DNA of 46,597 nucleotides from Clostridium sp. (GTDB lineage Bacteria > Bacillota > Clostridia > Clostridiales > Clostridiaceae), in the NCBI RefSeq assembly GCF_017888565.1, contig NZ_JAGHFX010000083.1:124263-170859 (forward strand), in the 5' to 3' direction. Both the position numbers and the translations under genes were made by a program. This document shows positions 1 through 9,116 of the stretch, in pieces (position 1 is the first letter of the stretch; every line of letters begins with the position of its first letter). The notes under the pieces are model-generated. The model saw only the letters and a list, made by a program, of their open reading frames with translations, searched no databases and was not told the origin of the DNA.

Positions 1-195
1 ATATCCATATGAATCTGATATATATAGCTGATTTATATTAGTTTCTTGTAATGATAAAGTATAATTATACGGTGCTTTAATTGTTGGATGAACTGAATAT
101 CCTGAGAACATAACAACTAAAAAATCACTTTCTTTTTTCTTTAATAGATACTTAATTTCTTTATCTCTATTATAATATATTTGCTCTCCTATCAT
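1..195 (-). CDS. Alpha/beta-hydrolase-like (CpsF/XcbB-type) protein, N-terminal part only
   Basis: An open frame starts at an ATG (193-195) behind an AGAGGAG ribosome-binding site and runs off the left edge after 65 codons without a stop. The visible part has a short charged N-terminus and then a hydrophobic strand (FLVVMFSG) followed by YNY and a second strand (LYISDSYGY). This pattern matches the segment of the 7553-8980 protein just before its GxSxG region (LIIVFSAF, YNY, LYILDNYG), so I infer a related hydrolase fold. It follows the split hydrolase gene 234-1371 by 38 bases and is probably co-transcribed. The catalytic residues lie outside the window, so the function is unproven. Confidence 0.6.
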   Translation of the reverse strand, partial: MIGEQIYYNRDKEIKYLLKKKESDFLVVMFSGYSVHPTIKAPYNYTLSLQETNINQLYISDSYGY

Positions 196-233
196 AAAAC
201 TCCTCTTTTCTCTAATAATTACCTATTTTACTT

Positions 234-1371
234 TTAATAATTAATAGTAAAAATATTATTTTTAAAATAATTTTCAATATCTTTTTTAGTAAACTCACTG
301 TTTTCACTAATATCTTTATGTTCTAGTGCTACATAAAATTTATTATTAACATATAAATCTCCAAATCCAGACTTATCTATTTTTTCTACTGGTAAAACAT
401 TGATTCTATTTTTATTACAAAATATTTTGTAATTATTACCTATTAAATTCTTATGTATTTTTTTCTCATATCTAAATAAGCTATACCCATTTCTTCTTGA
501 GAACTCTATCCAATTCTCATCTCTTATTTCAATAATATTTTGAAATTCATTATTAACTTTTATCTGATTTTTTATTATATTTATAGTCTTATTTTTTGAT
601 AATGGATTATGATCCTCAGCCTTATTATAATATAGTTTTATATCTATCTCTGTATAAAAAATCCTTTCCTCCAAATCCTTTAAAGAATTGATAAATGGAT
701 AAAATTGATTTTTCATGTCAAAATTGCAAGCTATATTTTGATAATAAACTATCCTAGGTATATACTCTTCTCTCTTAAACATATCAATTACACTAATTCG
801 TTCTTTATTAAGTTCAAAAATAACTTCAATATTTTCATTAGGATAAATTTTCATAAATAATTTTTTAATTTGACTTACATAATATCTACTTATATCCACT
901 TGAGGATTATTAACTAAAGCAATACTTCCTTTTAAAAAAGTTGCTAACATAATAGCCATAAACCCTCCACCAGAACTTCCATAAATTATAGTGTTTTTTT
1001 TTCTCTATAGACATTATATTAATTAACTGTTCTAATATTTTATGTATTATCTCTAAATAATGTTTTTCTTTAGTTCCATATCCCCATCCTAAAGTTATAT
1101 CAGTCAAATACAATGTTGGATCATTATAATAAATAATATTCTCATCAAACTCATTCTTCCATGAATATCTATGAAATATAGGTGGATTCAATTTGTTTAT
1201 ATCATACGCTCCAGAGCCAAATATAAGTAAATTATTTGAATATATTCTTCTTTTTATTAAAAATTCAAATTTTACTCCATTTCTATTTACAACTAGAAAA
1301 AATTCTTCATTTTTATCTAAACTTAAATTATTTAATTCATTAAAATCTATTTCTATTTTTCTATTATACAC
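234..1371 (-). pseudogene. Alpha/beta-hydrolase-like polysaccharide-locus protein, split by a frameshift in a T9 run
   Basis: Two overlapping reading frames form one protein of about 379 residues. Translation starts at a GTG (1369-1371) with GGAGG nine bases upstream. It runs in one frame to a run of nine A on the coding strand (plus-strand T at 994-1002), after which the original frame loses homology. With one A fewer, the frame reads through IIYGSSGGGFMAIML, a typical nucleophile-elbow GxSxG motif, and continues to the stop at 234. The motif sits across the break, so the gene as read gives no complete hydrolase. It could be a phase-variable switch, a true pseudogene or a homopolymer sequencing error. 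No exact family is recognised, but the order of strand, YLTD strand and GSSGGG resembles the neighbouring CpsF/XcbB-like proteins. It follows the wecB terminator, so it probably has its own promoter. Confidence 0.7.
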
Positions 1372-1467
1372 AAAACTAATCCTCCATTAATATATATTTA
1401 TATCCGGTTAATTTCATATTTTTTGCTCATACATAACTATAAATTATTCTTACAAATAAAAAATCAA

Positions 1468-1516
1468 AAATATGTCCTAATAATACTACTATATTATAGC
1501 TTATTAGGACATATTT
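1468..1516 (-). terminator. Rho-independent terminator after wecB
   Basis: A perfect 16-bp stem (arms 1468-1483 and 1501-1516, core TATGTCCTAATAA) with a 17-base loop. On the minus strand it is followed by a T-rich tract (TTTTTGATTTTTTATTTG). It lies 70 bases past the wecB stop and separates the ABC-exported polysaccharide operon from the hydrolase genes to its left. Confidence 0.85.
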
Positions 1517-1585
1517 CCACTATTCACTAATACAAAAACTAACTTTTCATATTTATCACTATTTATACATGTTAGTTATTATATA

Positions 1586-2704
1586 TTAATTAAAATACTT
1601 CTTCACTATACTAATAATCCTATCACAAGCTTTTCCATCTCCATATGGATTTGTTGCATGTGCCATCTTATTATATTCCTCTTCACTGTTTATTAATACA
1701 TTTCCTATTGTATATATATTTTCTTCTTCTATTCCTGCTAATTTAACTGTTCCTGCTTCTACTGCTTCTGGTCTTTCAGTCTCTGTTCTAAGTACCATTA
1801 CTGGCTTTCCTAAAGCAGGTGCTTCTTCTTGTATCCCCCCTGAATCTGTCATTATTAAATAGCATTTTGACATAAGATTAGCAAAGTCAACATATTCAAG
1901 TGGTTCTATTAATAATACTTTATCTTCAATTCCATCAAAGCTTTTTTTAGCCAAATCTCTTATTAATGGATTTTTATGCATAGGGAATATAACTTTTACT
2001 GAATCATTTTCCTCTACTATCCTTCTTGTAGCTGAAAATATAGCTTTCATTGGCTCTCCCCAATTTTCTCTTCTATGACTTGTTAATAATATTATCTTAT
2101 TATTTTCAAAATCTACATTATTTAATATATCTTCATCAAACTTATGCTCTTTATTAATTACACTTAATAAAGCATCTATTACGGTATTACCAGTAATATG
2201 AATATCCTTACTTATGCCTTCATTTAATAAATTCTTTTCATTACTTTTGGTTGGTGCAAAATGTAATGCTGTTATTGATCCAGTTAACTTTCTATTAACT
2301 TCTTCTGGAAAAGGCGAATATATATCCCCACTCCTTAATCCAGCTTCAACATGCCCTACTGGTACTTTATTATAAAAAGCAGCTAATGCAGCGTTTAATG
2401 TTGTTGATGTATCACCATGAACCAAAACTATATCTGGATTGCAATCTTTTATTACTTTATCAACTCCTAATAAAACCTTATTAGAGACATCTACAATAGT
2501 TTGTTCATGTGTCATTATATTTAAATCATATTGCGGCTTTACATCAAAAATTTCTGTAACTGAGTCTAACATTTCTCTATGTTGTGCTGTTACGCAAACT
2601 ATAGATTCTATTTTATTATCTTTTTCTAATTTTTTTACTAAGGGACACATTTTTATAGCTTCAGGTCTCGTCCCAAAAACACTTAATACTTTTATTTTAT
2701 TCAT
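1586..2704 (-). CDS. wecB: UDP-N-acetylglucosamine 2-epimerase (non-hydrolysing)
   Basis: A cytosolic enzyme of 372 residues, the usual length for the family (WecB/MnaA). It interconverts UDP-GlcNAc and UDP-ManNAc. Visible motifs are GTRPEA (residues 11-16), VHGDTSTT with Asp98, GHVEAGLRS with Glu120, the PEEVNR segment, TSHRREN, and the nucleotide-binding DSGGIQEEAP near the C-terminus. The ATG is preceded by a GAGGT site. It is the last gene before the terminator at 1468-1516. Together with wecC (6297-7523) it would supply UDP-ManNAcA, or ManNAc itself, for the polymer made by this operon. Sometimes called mnaA in Gram-positives. Confidence 0.95.
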   Translation of the reverse strand: MNKIKVLSVFGTRPEAIKMCPLVKKLEKDNKIESIVCVTAQHREMLDSVTEIFDVKPQYDLNIMTHEQTIVDVSNKVLLGVDKVIKDCNPDIVLVHGDTSTTLNAALAAFYNKVPVGHVEAGLRSGDIYSPFPEEVNRKLTGSITALHFAPTKSNEKNLLNEGISKDIHITGNTVIDALLSVINKEHKFDEDILNNVDFENNKIILLTSHRRENWGEPMKAIFSATRRIVEENDSVKVIFPMHKNPLIRDLAKKSFDGIEDKVLLIEPLEYVDFANLMSKCYLIMTDSGGIQEEAPALGKPVMVLRTETERPEAVEAGTVKLAGIEEENIYTIGNVLINSEEEYNKMAHATNPYGDGKACDRIISIVKKYFN

Positions 2705-2733
2705 TAATATACCTCATTTATCAAAATTACATA

Positions 2734-5499
2734 TTAGCTAATTTTATCTTTAATAAAAATATTCACTACATCATCATATTTCTTATTTTTACACATCTTA
2801 TAAAAATTATTTATTTGCGGTTCATTAAACTCTACAAACGGCCTATATAAATCTAATATTTCTTCTAGTATTTTAATTGAATCTATGGCATCTTCTTCTT
2901 TTACTTTTTTTAACTTATCAAAATACCATCTAGTTACATAAAAATCAAATCTTGTTTTTATATATCCATCAATTAGATCATATTCTTTATATTTATCTAT
3001 TCTTAATTTTTCTAAAGTTAAATATCTTTCATAAAACCTTTTTGTAATTGCATTAACACTTGATCCCTCTACTGCTGCATAATAAATATGTATATATAAA
3101 TTTACAGCCTTTACTTTATCTGCACACAGTACTAATTCTTGAAAAAATATTGTATCTTCTCCGAAGACCCCTTCTATCATCTTCAAATTATTTTTTTCTA
3201 TTAACTCTCTTTTAAATAATAATGCTTGTATACTCATTACGTAAAATTTTGATTTTATTAAAAATTCTTTTTTGTCTCCAGTTAATATATCTTTTCTATT
3301 ATTATATGTTAACATTACATTATGAAAATTAAATCCCATTTGAGATGTATCTAATTTATCCATTCCACCTATAACTAAATCTAAGTCTGTTCCATTTATA
3401 TTATCATATAATACTTTATATCCATCATTTATAGCTTCATTATCAGGATCTAAATATGTGATATATTTTGCTGTTGACATTTCAAATCCTTTATTTCTTG
3501 GTCTTGATGCACTTCCACTTCCACCGTCATCATATAAATATGTCTTTACATTTTTATATTTTGAATCTATATACTTTACAACATTTTGAGTATAATTATC
3601 TGTTGAACCATCATCTACAATAATTATTTCCATATCATTGAAAATACTACTTCTTCTTAAACTATTAAAACATTTGTAAAGTAAGTGATTACCATTATTA
3701 TATGTAGCTATTATTATTGATAATTTATAATCTTTTTCCTCAAATTCATTTAAATTAGAAGATAATTTTTCATTAAAATCAAATCTATCTATACTATATC
3801 CATTTTCTATATTTGAATTTCTTTTTAATCCTTTTAATTGTTTTAATGTAAATGAACTGCTCCAAAAGACTGTCATATGTTTATCTACAATTAGGTTTGT
3901 ATAATTATGTTCTTTTCCGCTTACTAAAGTTTTACCACTATAATATGAATTTTTAGTAATATAGTCACTATTTGTATATTTAAAAGCATTTATCATATTT
4001 TCTAAATAATACATATCATATTCACTATCATTATTAAAAAATGTTATCATATCAAATTGCTTTTTAACTTCATCATTAAATTTATCTTCTAATACTAACT
4101 TTTTATTTTTATACGTTTGTTTATCAAACATGTTTAATATATTATCATCAATTTCTTTTACTATAACAGCTATACTTTTTTCTAAAATATTATTATCTAT
4201 CTTAGCTACTTCTAATACATCCTTTAATCTATCATATGTAGTTTCTTTAGACATAACCATTCTTATTCCATTTACTTGATGTCTATATATTTCTTCTTCT
4301 GTGAATCCATTTAATATATCTGAAACCTCATTTTTTCCTGTTACTAAGAATACATTTGGAAATTTATTATTTATTGCTAAATTATAGTTTGAAATTATTA
4401 TATTTCCTAATGCCTGCAACTCATATACTCTATTGGCAAACATAGATGTACTATATTTTATAGTATTTAAGTTTAATGCCCAATCATAAAGCTTATGAAC
4501 CTTTTGTAAATCAGAATGTTCTATTTCTGGAGATATAAATTTCAAATATTCTTCTGGGAAAAAATATCTTTCATTTTTTATACTAAAATTTCTATCTATA
4601 ATTTTCAAATCTTTACCTGAATTTACAACACCATCAAATAGCGTTTTTGTCTCTTTATTTCTATCAGGATACTTTTCATACCATGAACCTGCAAATAGTA
4701 CCCCCTTTTCTTTTTCTATGCTTCTAAATCCAATTGGATTATGGTAAATAGGGTTTATTCCAAAACTCAGAACTTTAACATTTTCATTATTACAATCATG
4801 CTTATAATTTTCCACAACATCATTTTCTGTTGTAAATATATAATCTGCTACTTTAGCATAATCTAAAAATAAATCATAATTTATAGGATCTTCTTTAGAA
4901 TAAAAAACACATTTAATATTATTTTCCTTATAATAGCTTATTACATCTAAAAGTAACTTTCTAACCTTAGAATTTGGAGTTGCAACTCCACACCATTCTT
5001 TGTTTAATCCATTCCATGTAGAAGCTATGAATAATAATTGAACATCTTTCACATGCTCCTTATAATTTTTAGGTGTTATATATATAAAATTTGCAACATC
5101 CTTAAATGAATTATATAAAAACTCATCTGCTATAATGCCTATATTTATATTTAATTTTGAATAATATCTACTTCCATTACTAACCGGAATATTTTTCAAT
5201 TTATCCCTAACTCTGTTTATAAAGTTTAAATCTGAAAGTTCATCTCTTTTTTTGAGATAATTGTTCTTTTTTTCGATATCCATATTATCTACTTTAACTT
5301 CTTTACACTTATAATCAACTTTACTCCTATTAAGTTCTTTAACTGTAGCTATATTTTTCTTTTCTTTAATTATATAATCTTTTCCTATTACTTCTTTATA
5401 CTCTTTTATTTTTTGCTCTTCTTCTGCAATAATTTCTCTTAATTCTTTTCTCAATTTTATTAACGTATTTAATCTTTGTTTTATAGAATTACTATCCAT
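2734..5499 (-). CDS. Large two-domain glycosyltransferase (CgeB-like GT plus GT2) with N-terminal coiled coil
   Basis: A protein of about 921 residues. The N-terminal 70 residues are charged and helical (coiled coil). A CgeB-like GT-B domain follows (roughly 120-450), with the segment LFAGSWYEKYPDRN and a later FANRVYELQALG/NIIISNYN region typical of CgeB-type C-terminal halves. From residue 591 there is a GT2 GT-A domain with IIATYNN, the nucleotide-binding DDGSTD (629-634) and the donor/metal motif DPDN (684-687). It probably adds two different sugars or a repeating disaccharide at the inner membrane face. I choose the ATG at 5499 because AGGAGG lies 11 bases upstream and the previous gene ends at 5508; an in-frame start at 5541 would overlap that gene. 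Acceptor and donor are unknown. Confidence 0.85.
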   Translation of the reverse strand: MDSNSIKQRLNTLIKLRKELREIIAEEEQKIKEYKEVIGKDYIIKEKKNIATVKELNRSKVDYKCKEVKVDNMDIEKKNNYLKKRDELSDLNFINRVRDKLKNIPVSNGSRYYSKLNINIGIIADEFLYNSFKDVANFIYITPKNYKEHVKDVQLLFIASTWNGLNKEWCGVATPNSKVRKLLLDVISYYKENNIKCVFYSKEDPINYDLFLDYAKVADYIFTTENDVVENYKHDCNNENVKVLSFGINPIYHNPIGFRSIEKEKGVLFAGSWYEKYPDRNKETKTLFDGVVNSGKDLKIIDRNFSIKNERYFFPEEYLKFISPEIEHSDLQKVHKLYDWALNLNTIKYSTSMFANRVYELQALGNIIISNYNLAINNKFPNVFLVTGKNEVSDILNGFTEEEIYRHQVNGIRMVMSKETTYDRLKDVLEVAKIDNNILEKSIAVIVKEIDDNILNMFDKQTYKNKKLVLEDKFNDEVKKQFDMITFFNNDSEYDMYYLENMINAFKYTNSDYITKNSYYSGKTLVSGKEHNYTNLIVDKHMTVFWSSSFTLKQLKGLKRNSNIENGYSIDRFDFNEKLSSNLNEFEEKDYKLSIIIATYNNGNHLLYKCFNSLRRSSIFNDMEIIIVDDGSTDNYTQNVVKYIDSKYKNVKTYLYDDGGSGSASRPRNKGFEMSTAKYITYLDPDNEAINDGYKVLYDNINGTDLDLVIGGMDKLDTSQMGFNFHNVMLTYNNRKDILTGDKKEFLIKSKFYVMSIQALLFKRELIEKNNLKMIEGVFGEDTIFFQELVLCADKVKAVNLYIHIYYAAVEGSSVNAITKRFYERYLTLEKLRIDKYKEYDLIDGYIKTRFDFYVTRWYFDKLKKVKEEDAIDSIKILEEILDLYRPFVEFNEPQINNFYKMCKNKKYDDVVNIFIKDKIS

Positions 5500-5507
5500 A
5501 TTTTCTT

Positions 5508-6260
5508 CTACCTCCTCTTCTTTCTTTCTTTCCAATACCATATAGTTAATTTTCCTAACTTTGAATTACTTAAAGAAAAATATTTTTTATTAATAATATT
5601 AAATTGTTTTAATAATTTATCATAAGAATTCAGTAAATACTCTTCTTTTTGATATGAATTTAACAAAACTTTGCTTAACTCTATTTTTTCTTTTCTTAAC
5701 TCCATCAACTCTTTTAAATGATTTTTCTTAATTCTTTCTTCTTTATTTAAGTTATTGCTTATTGTTTTTAAAAAATATTCTTCTTTTTGATATGAATTTA
5801 TTAATTTATTAGCTAGATTTATTTTATCTTCTCTTAAGCTGATTATTTCTTGAAAATTTTTATTAATGCTATTACTTATTATCATTATAATAGAGTTGCT
5901 AAAATACTTATTTTCTACTTTGAAATTTGAAACCTTATATAAACTTAAAATATCATTTAAATTATTATAAATATTTTTTAAATCTACATAATTTATTATA
6001 AGTAATATTTTTTTATCTGGTTTCTTCTCTAATAAAACATCCAATATATTTTTAATTTGATTCGCCATTACATCATCATAATTTATAGTTATAATTTCAT
6101 AATCTATATCAATTTCTTTCAATTTATAACTTATACTATCTTCATCCAAATCAAGAATATCTACTACCGAAACTCTTTTTTCATTTATAAATTCATTATC
6201 TATCCATTTATATTCATCTACTAGATTATTTATAAATTTATTTCTAAATTTTTTTTTCAC
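5508..6260 (-). CDS. Coiled-coil protein of unknown function with internal duplication, paired with the large glycosyltransferase
   Basis: About 250 residues. I recognise no catalytic family. The first half looks globular, with alternating strands (SVVDILDL, YEIITINYDD, KKILLIINYVDL, SIIMIISNS) reminiscent of a degenerate SAM- or nucleotide-binding fold. The second half is helical and holds two copies of a roughly 20-residue unit (LRxxKIxLxxxLxNSYQKEEYxL) about 45 residues apart. The C-terminal SLSNSKLGKLTIWYWKxRK resembles short segments found beside glycosyltransferase domains in teichoic acid loci. The likely start is a GTG at 6260, because GGAGGA lies eight bases before it, inside the apparent ATG frame that opens at 6275. 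Its stop is 8 bases before the start of the 2734-5499 glycosyltransferase, so the two are probably translated together and may form a complex (inference). Confidence 0.7.
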   Translation of the reverse strand: MKKKFRNKFINNLVDEYKWIDNEFINEKRVSVVDILDLDEDSISYKLKEIDIDYEIITINYDDVMANQIKNILDVLLEKKPDKKILLIINYVDLKNIYNNLNDILSLYKVSNFKVENKYFSNSIIMIISNSINKNFQEIISLREDKINLANKLINSYQKEEYFLKTISNNLNKEERIKKNHLKELMELRKEKIELSKVLLNSYQKEEYLLNSYDKLLKQFNIINKKYFSLSNSKLGKLTIWYWKERKKRR

Positions 6261-6296
6261 AGGAATCTCCTCCATACTATATAAAAGAAATCTCTA

Positions 6297-7523
6297 CTAT
6301 AACTTATATATATTTTCATTAAATATTATATTTCTTGTATCTAAAACTAACTTTCCTTCTAAGCTTTTAATATTTTCTTTAATATGAGTATGACCAACCA
6401 TAATAACTACTAATTCTACATCATTTATAAAACTTTCGAAATTCATATATTGGCCCTCATATTTTTTCTCTTCTATCCATGGATCATATGTTTTAATTCC
6501 TTTTACAAAGTACTTTTCTAGCTTGTCCATTAATTGAACTGTTGGACTTTCTCTCATATCATCAATATCTTCTTTATATGTTAGTCCATATAAACCAACT
6601 TTTGATATATCCTCAATTCCATTTTCATTCATTATATCTCTAATTCTATCTATAACAAATTCTGGCATACTATCATTTACTTCTCTAGAACATAATATTA
6701 CATTAACTAAATCTGGATAATCACCAACTAAAAACCATGGATCTACTGATATACAGTGGCCACCTACTCCTGGTCCAGGTTGAAGGATATTTACTCTTGG
6801 ATGTTTATTTGCTATTTTTATAAGTTCATATACATCAATATCTTCTCTTCTACAAATCTTAGCTAACTCATTTGCAAAAGCAATATTTATATCTCTAAAA
6901 GTATTTTCTACAACTTTACTCATTTCAGCAGTTTTAATATCAGTAACAACTATGTCACCTTTACAGAAACTTTTATACCAATCTCTAACCATCATACCAA
7001 CTTCTCTATTGTCCGCACCTATAGTTCTTGAGTTGTTTTCTAACTCATATACCATCTTACCAGGTATTATTCTTTCAGGAGCATGTACTAAATGTATGTC
7101 CTCACCTATTCTAAAGCCTCTTTCTTCTATAATAGGTCTTATAAATCTATCAATAGTTCCTGGAGATATTGTTGACTCTATTGCTAATATAGTTCCTTTT
7201 TCACAAACATCTAATACTGTATTAACAGCAGATATTACATATTTAGGATCTATTTTCTTTGTTTCTTCTATGTATGGTGTAGGAACAGTTATTATATATC
7301 TATTTGTTTTTATATATTCCTTTGAAAACTCTATTCCTTTTTCAACTGCATTTCTAAAAAGATCTTCCAGACCATCTTCTTTAAATGTAAGATTACCAGA
7401 TTTTAATTCATCAACTATTCTTTCATTTAAGTCTGTTCCAACAACATCTATTCCATTAGCTGCAAACATTAATGCTGTTGGCAATCCTATGTATCCTAGT
7501 CCTATAATATTTAGTTTTTTCAT
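6297..7523 (-). CDS. wecC: UDP-N-acetyl-D-mannosaminuronic acid dehydrogenase
   Basis: A cytosolic NAD-dependent four-electron dehydrogenase that oxidises UDP-ManNAc to UDP-ManNAcA, 408 residues. The N-terminus has the Rossmann GLGYIGLP motif (residues 8-15). VPTPY, ESTISPG and HAPERIIPG follow, then GPGVGGHCISVDPWFL with the catalytic Cys257. The form of this motif fits WecC-type enzymes better than Ugd-type. The ATG at 7523 has GGAGGG ten bases upstream; a TTG at 7541 is the only longer in-frame option and lacks a site. It acts after WecB (1586-2704) in the same operon. A UDP-GlcNAc 6-dehydrogenase (WbpA-like) is the main alternative. Confidence 0.92.
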   Translation of the reverse strand: MKKLNIIGLGYIGLPTALMFAANGIDVVGTDLNERIVDELKSGNLTFKEDGLEDLFRNAVEKGIEFSKEYIKTNRYIITVPTPYIEETKKIDPKYVISAVNTVLDVCEKGTILAIESTISPGTIDRFIRPIIEERGFRIGEDIHLVHAPERIIPGKMVYELENNSRTIGADNREVGMMVRDWYKSFCKGDIVVTDIKTAEMSKVVENTFRDINIAFANELAKICRREDIDVYELIKIANKHPRVNILQPGPGVGGHCISVDPWFLVGDYPDLVNVILCSREVNDSMPEFVIDRIRDIMNENGIEDISKVGLYGLTYKEDIDDMRESPTVQLMDKLEKYFVKGIKTYDPWIEEKKYEGQYMNFESFINDVELVVIMVGHTHIKENIKSLEGKLVLDTRNIIFNENIYKL

Positions 7524-7552
7524 AATTACTACTCCCTCCAATGATTTATTAT

Positions 7553-8980
7553 TTATTTAAATTTCAATTTAAATACTTCTATAACTTTTTCTATAATTAA
7601 CCTTTTATATCTATTATCTTTTAATATTTTAGAAAGTTTACTTTCTAAATAATTCGGAAATTCTTTTGCAATATCATTATGATGAGCTATTTCACATTTA
7701 TCTATTGTTAAATCAAGATTTAATTCTTCTGAAACATATTCAAAACTTTTTAAAACTCTATCATATTGATTGTCTCCATCACTTGTTAATAGATAAATCT
7801 TTGATTTATTATTAGAAATTAGTCTTATCAAATTATCATATTTTATTCTATTTGCAATACTTCTATCTCCAAAAATCTCCTCTGCATAAGTTTTAATGCT
7901 TAAATCACATAAATACGTTCCTATTTTGTATTGAGGAGCTCCAATTATTATATTTCCAAAATTATATTTCATTCCATAATATAGAGCTGCTGATCCTCCT
8001 TTAGAAGACCCTACGCTTATTATATTTTTGAACTTTATATTATTTTCAGAAATTATCTTACATATTAAAGACATTACTGCGGTTTCAATTTCCAAACTGC
8101 CATTAAGCCCTAGATAATAAGTACCCTTACTACCATAGTTATCCAATATATAAAGTTTATTACAATCATATGTGCTTAATGTGTTTATATAATTGTACTT
8201 AGGTTTATCATTAGAAAAGGCCGAGAATACTATTATCAATTTGTCTTTATTATTAAAAAAAGCTTTTTTAAAATAGTATTTTATTCCTAAATTACTATTA
8301 TGGATTTTTTCATTATTAAAGTTCTTTTTTGTAGCATTAAAATCTTTAATAATATTATTAATATCTTTTAATATTTTTTTCTCAATCTCTATTTTTCTTT
8401 CATCTATATCGCTTATATATAATCCAGAATCTAATCTTTCAATATTTATTCCTGGTAATACCCTAAAGAAAATATCAATTATTTTATCTAAGTGTTTATT
8501 AATATTATCCACTAATTTTCTTTCATCATCTGATAACTCTACTTTTTTATTATCTTTAATATAATATTTTTCATCTAATCTAAAATCTAATATTATTATA
8601 TCCTCAACATTTATACTGCTAAGAAATTTATTTGATATTATCTTTATTGCTTCTTCATATATTCTATAATCTATATTTAATGAGTCTATTTTATTGAAAT
8701 TAATATTCTTCTTCTTTATTAAATCTTTATATTTCTCTTCTAATATAAAAATATCCTTATAATTAAATAGGTATTTTATCTCATTCAAAAGATTTATAAC
8801 TAATTTTCCTTCTATATTATTAATATCCTTCAATGTTATAAACTCATCATAATTATCAAATATATCTTTTATAACTTTAATATCACTAATTATACTAAGT
8901 AACGATTCATCTATAAAAAGTGATATATCATTATTTAAGTTCTCCCCTAATATCCTAGCTCCATAGCTAACCGTAGTCAT
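7553..8980 (-). CDS. Alpha/beta-hydrolase-like protein of the CpsF/XcbB type, possible SGNH-like N-terminal domain
   Basis: About 475 residues. The C-terminal half is an alpha/beta-hydrolase-like fold: strand LIIVFSAF, strand LYILDNYG, then ISVGSSKGGSAALYYG, where Ser326 is the likely nucleophile in GxSxG, then IIIGAPQYKIG, the possible acid strand IYLLTSDGD and a late His pair (AHHND). This order matches XcbB/CpsF-like capsule proteins and the accessory-secretion protein Asp2, whose relatives modify glycans. The N-terminal half, with IIILDFRLDEKYY, recalls DUF6270/SGNH-like proteins, but this is weak. Start: ATG at 8980 (AAAGGA twelve bases upstream) or GTG at 8989 (closer site). It lies between tagH and wecC, so I infer acyl transfer or removal on the exported polymer. 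Confidence 0.72.
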   Translation of the reverse strand: MTTVSYGARILGENLNNDISLFIDESLLSIISDIKVIKDIFDNYDEFITLKDINNIEGKLVINLLNEIKYLFNYKDIFILEEKYKDLIKKKNINFNKIDSLNIDYRIYEEAIKIISNKFLSSINVEDIIILDFRLDEKYYIKDNKKVELSDDERKLVDNINKHLDKIIDIFFRVLPGINIERLDSGLYISDIDERKIEIEKKILKDINNIIKDFNATKKNFNNEKIHNSNLGIKYYFKKAFFNNKDKLIIVFSAFSNDKPKYNYINTLSTYDCNKLYILDNYGSKGTYYLGLNGSLEIETAVMSLICKIISENNIKFKNIISVGSSKGGSAALYYGMKYNFGNIIIGAPQYKIGTYLCDLSIKTYAEEIFGDRSIANRIKYDNLIRLISNNKSKIYLLTSDGDNQYDRVLKSFEYVSEELNLDLTIDKCEIAHHNDIAKEFPNYLESKLSKILKDNRYKRLIIEKVIEVFKLKFK

Positions 8981-9116
8981 AATTTCCACTATTCCTTTAT
9001 ACTAATGATTCTTAATTTATTTTATTATTATGTTCAACACTATTCTATTAATCTAAATTATTATTAGTGTATGCCCACTCAGCTCCAGTCCCCTAATTAT
9101 TACTAAGTTGTATTAG

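Noticed and set aside
910..1371. Two separate genes at 234-959 and 910-1371
   Set aside because: They overlap around a homopolymer, the second lacks a ribosome-binding site, and joined they give one fold with a GxSxG motif.
6952..7560. Plus-strand open frame of about 200 codons opposite wecC
   Set aside because: It is the antisense shadow of a clear wecC gene, has no ribosome-binding site and has a composition typical of a reversed frame.
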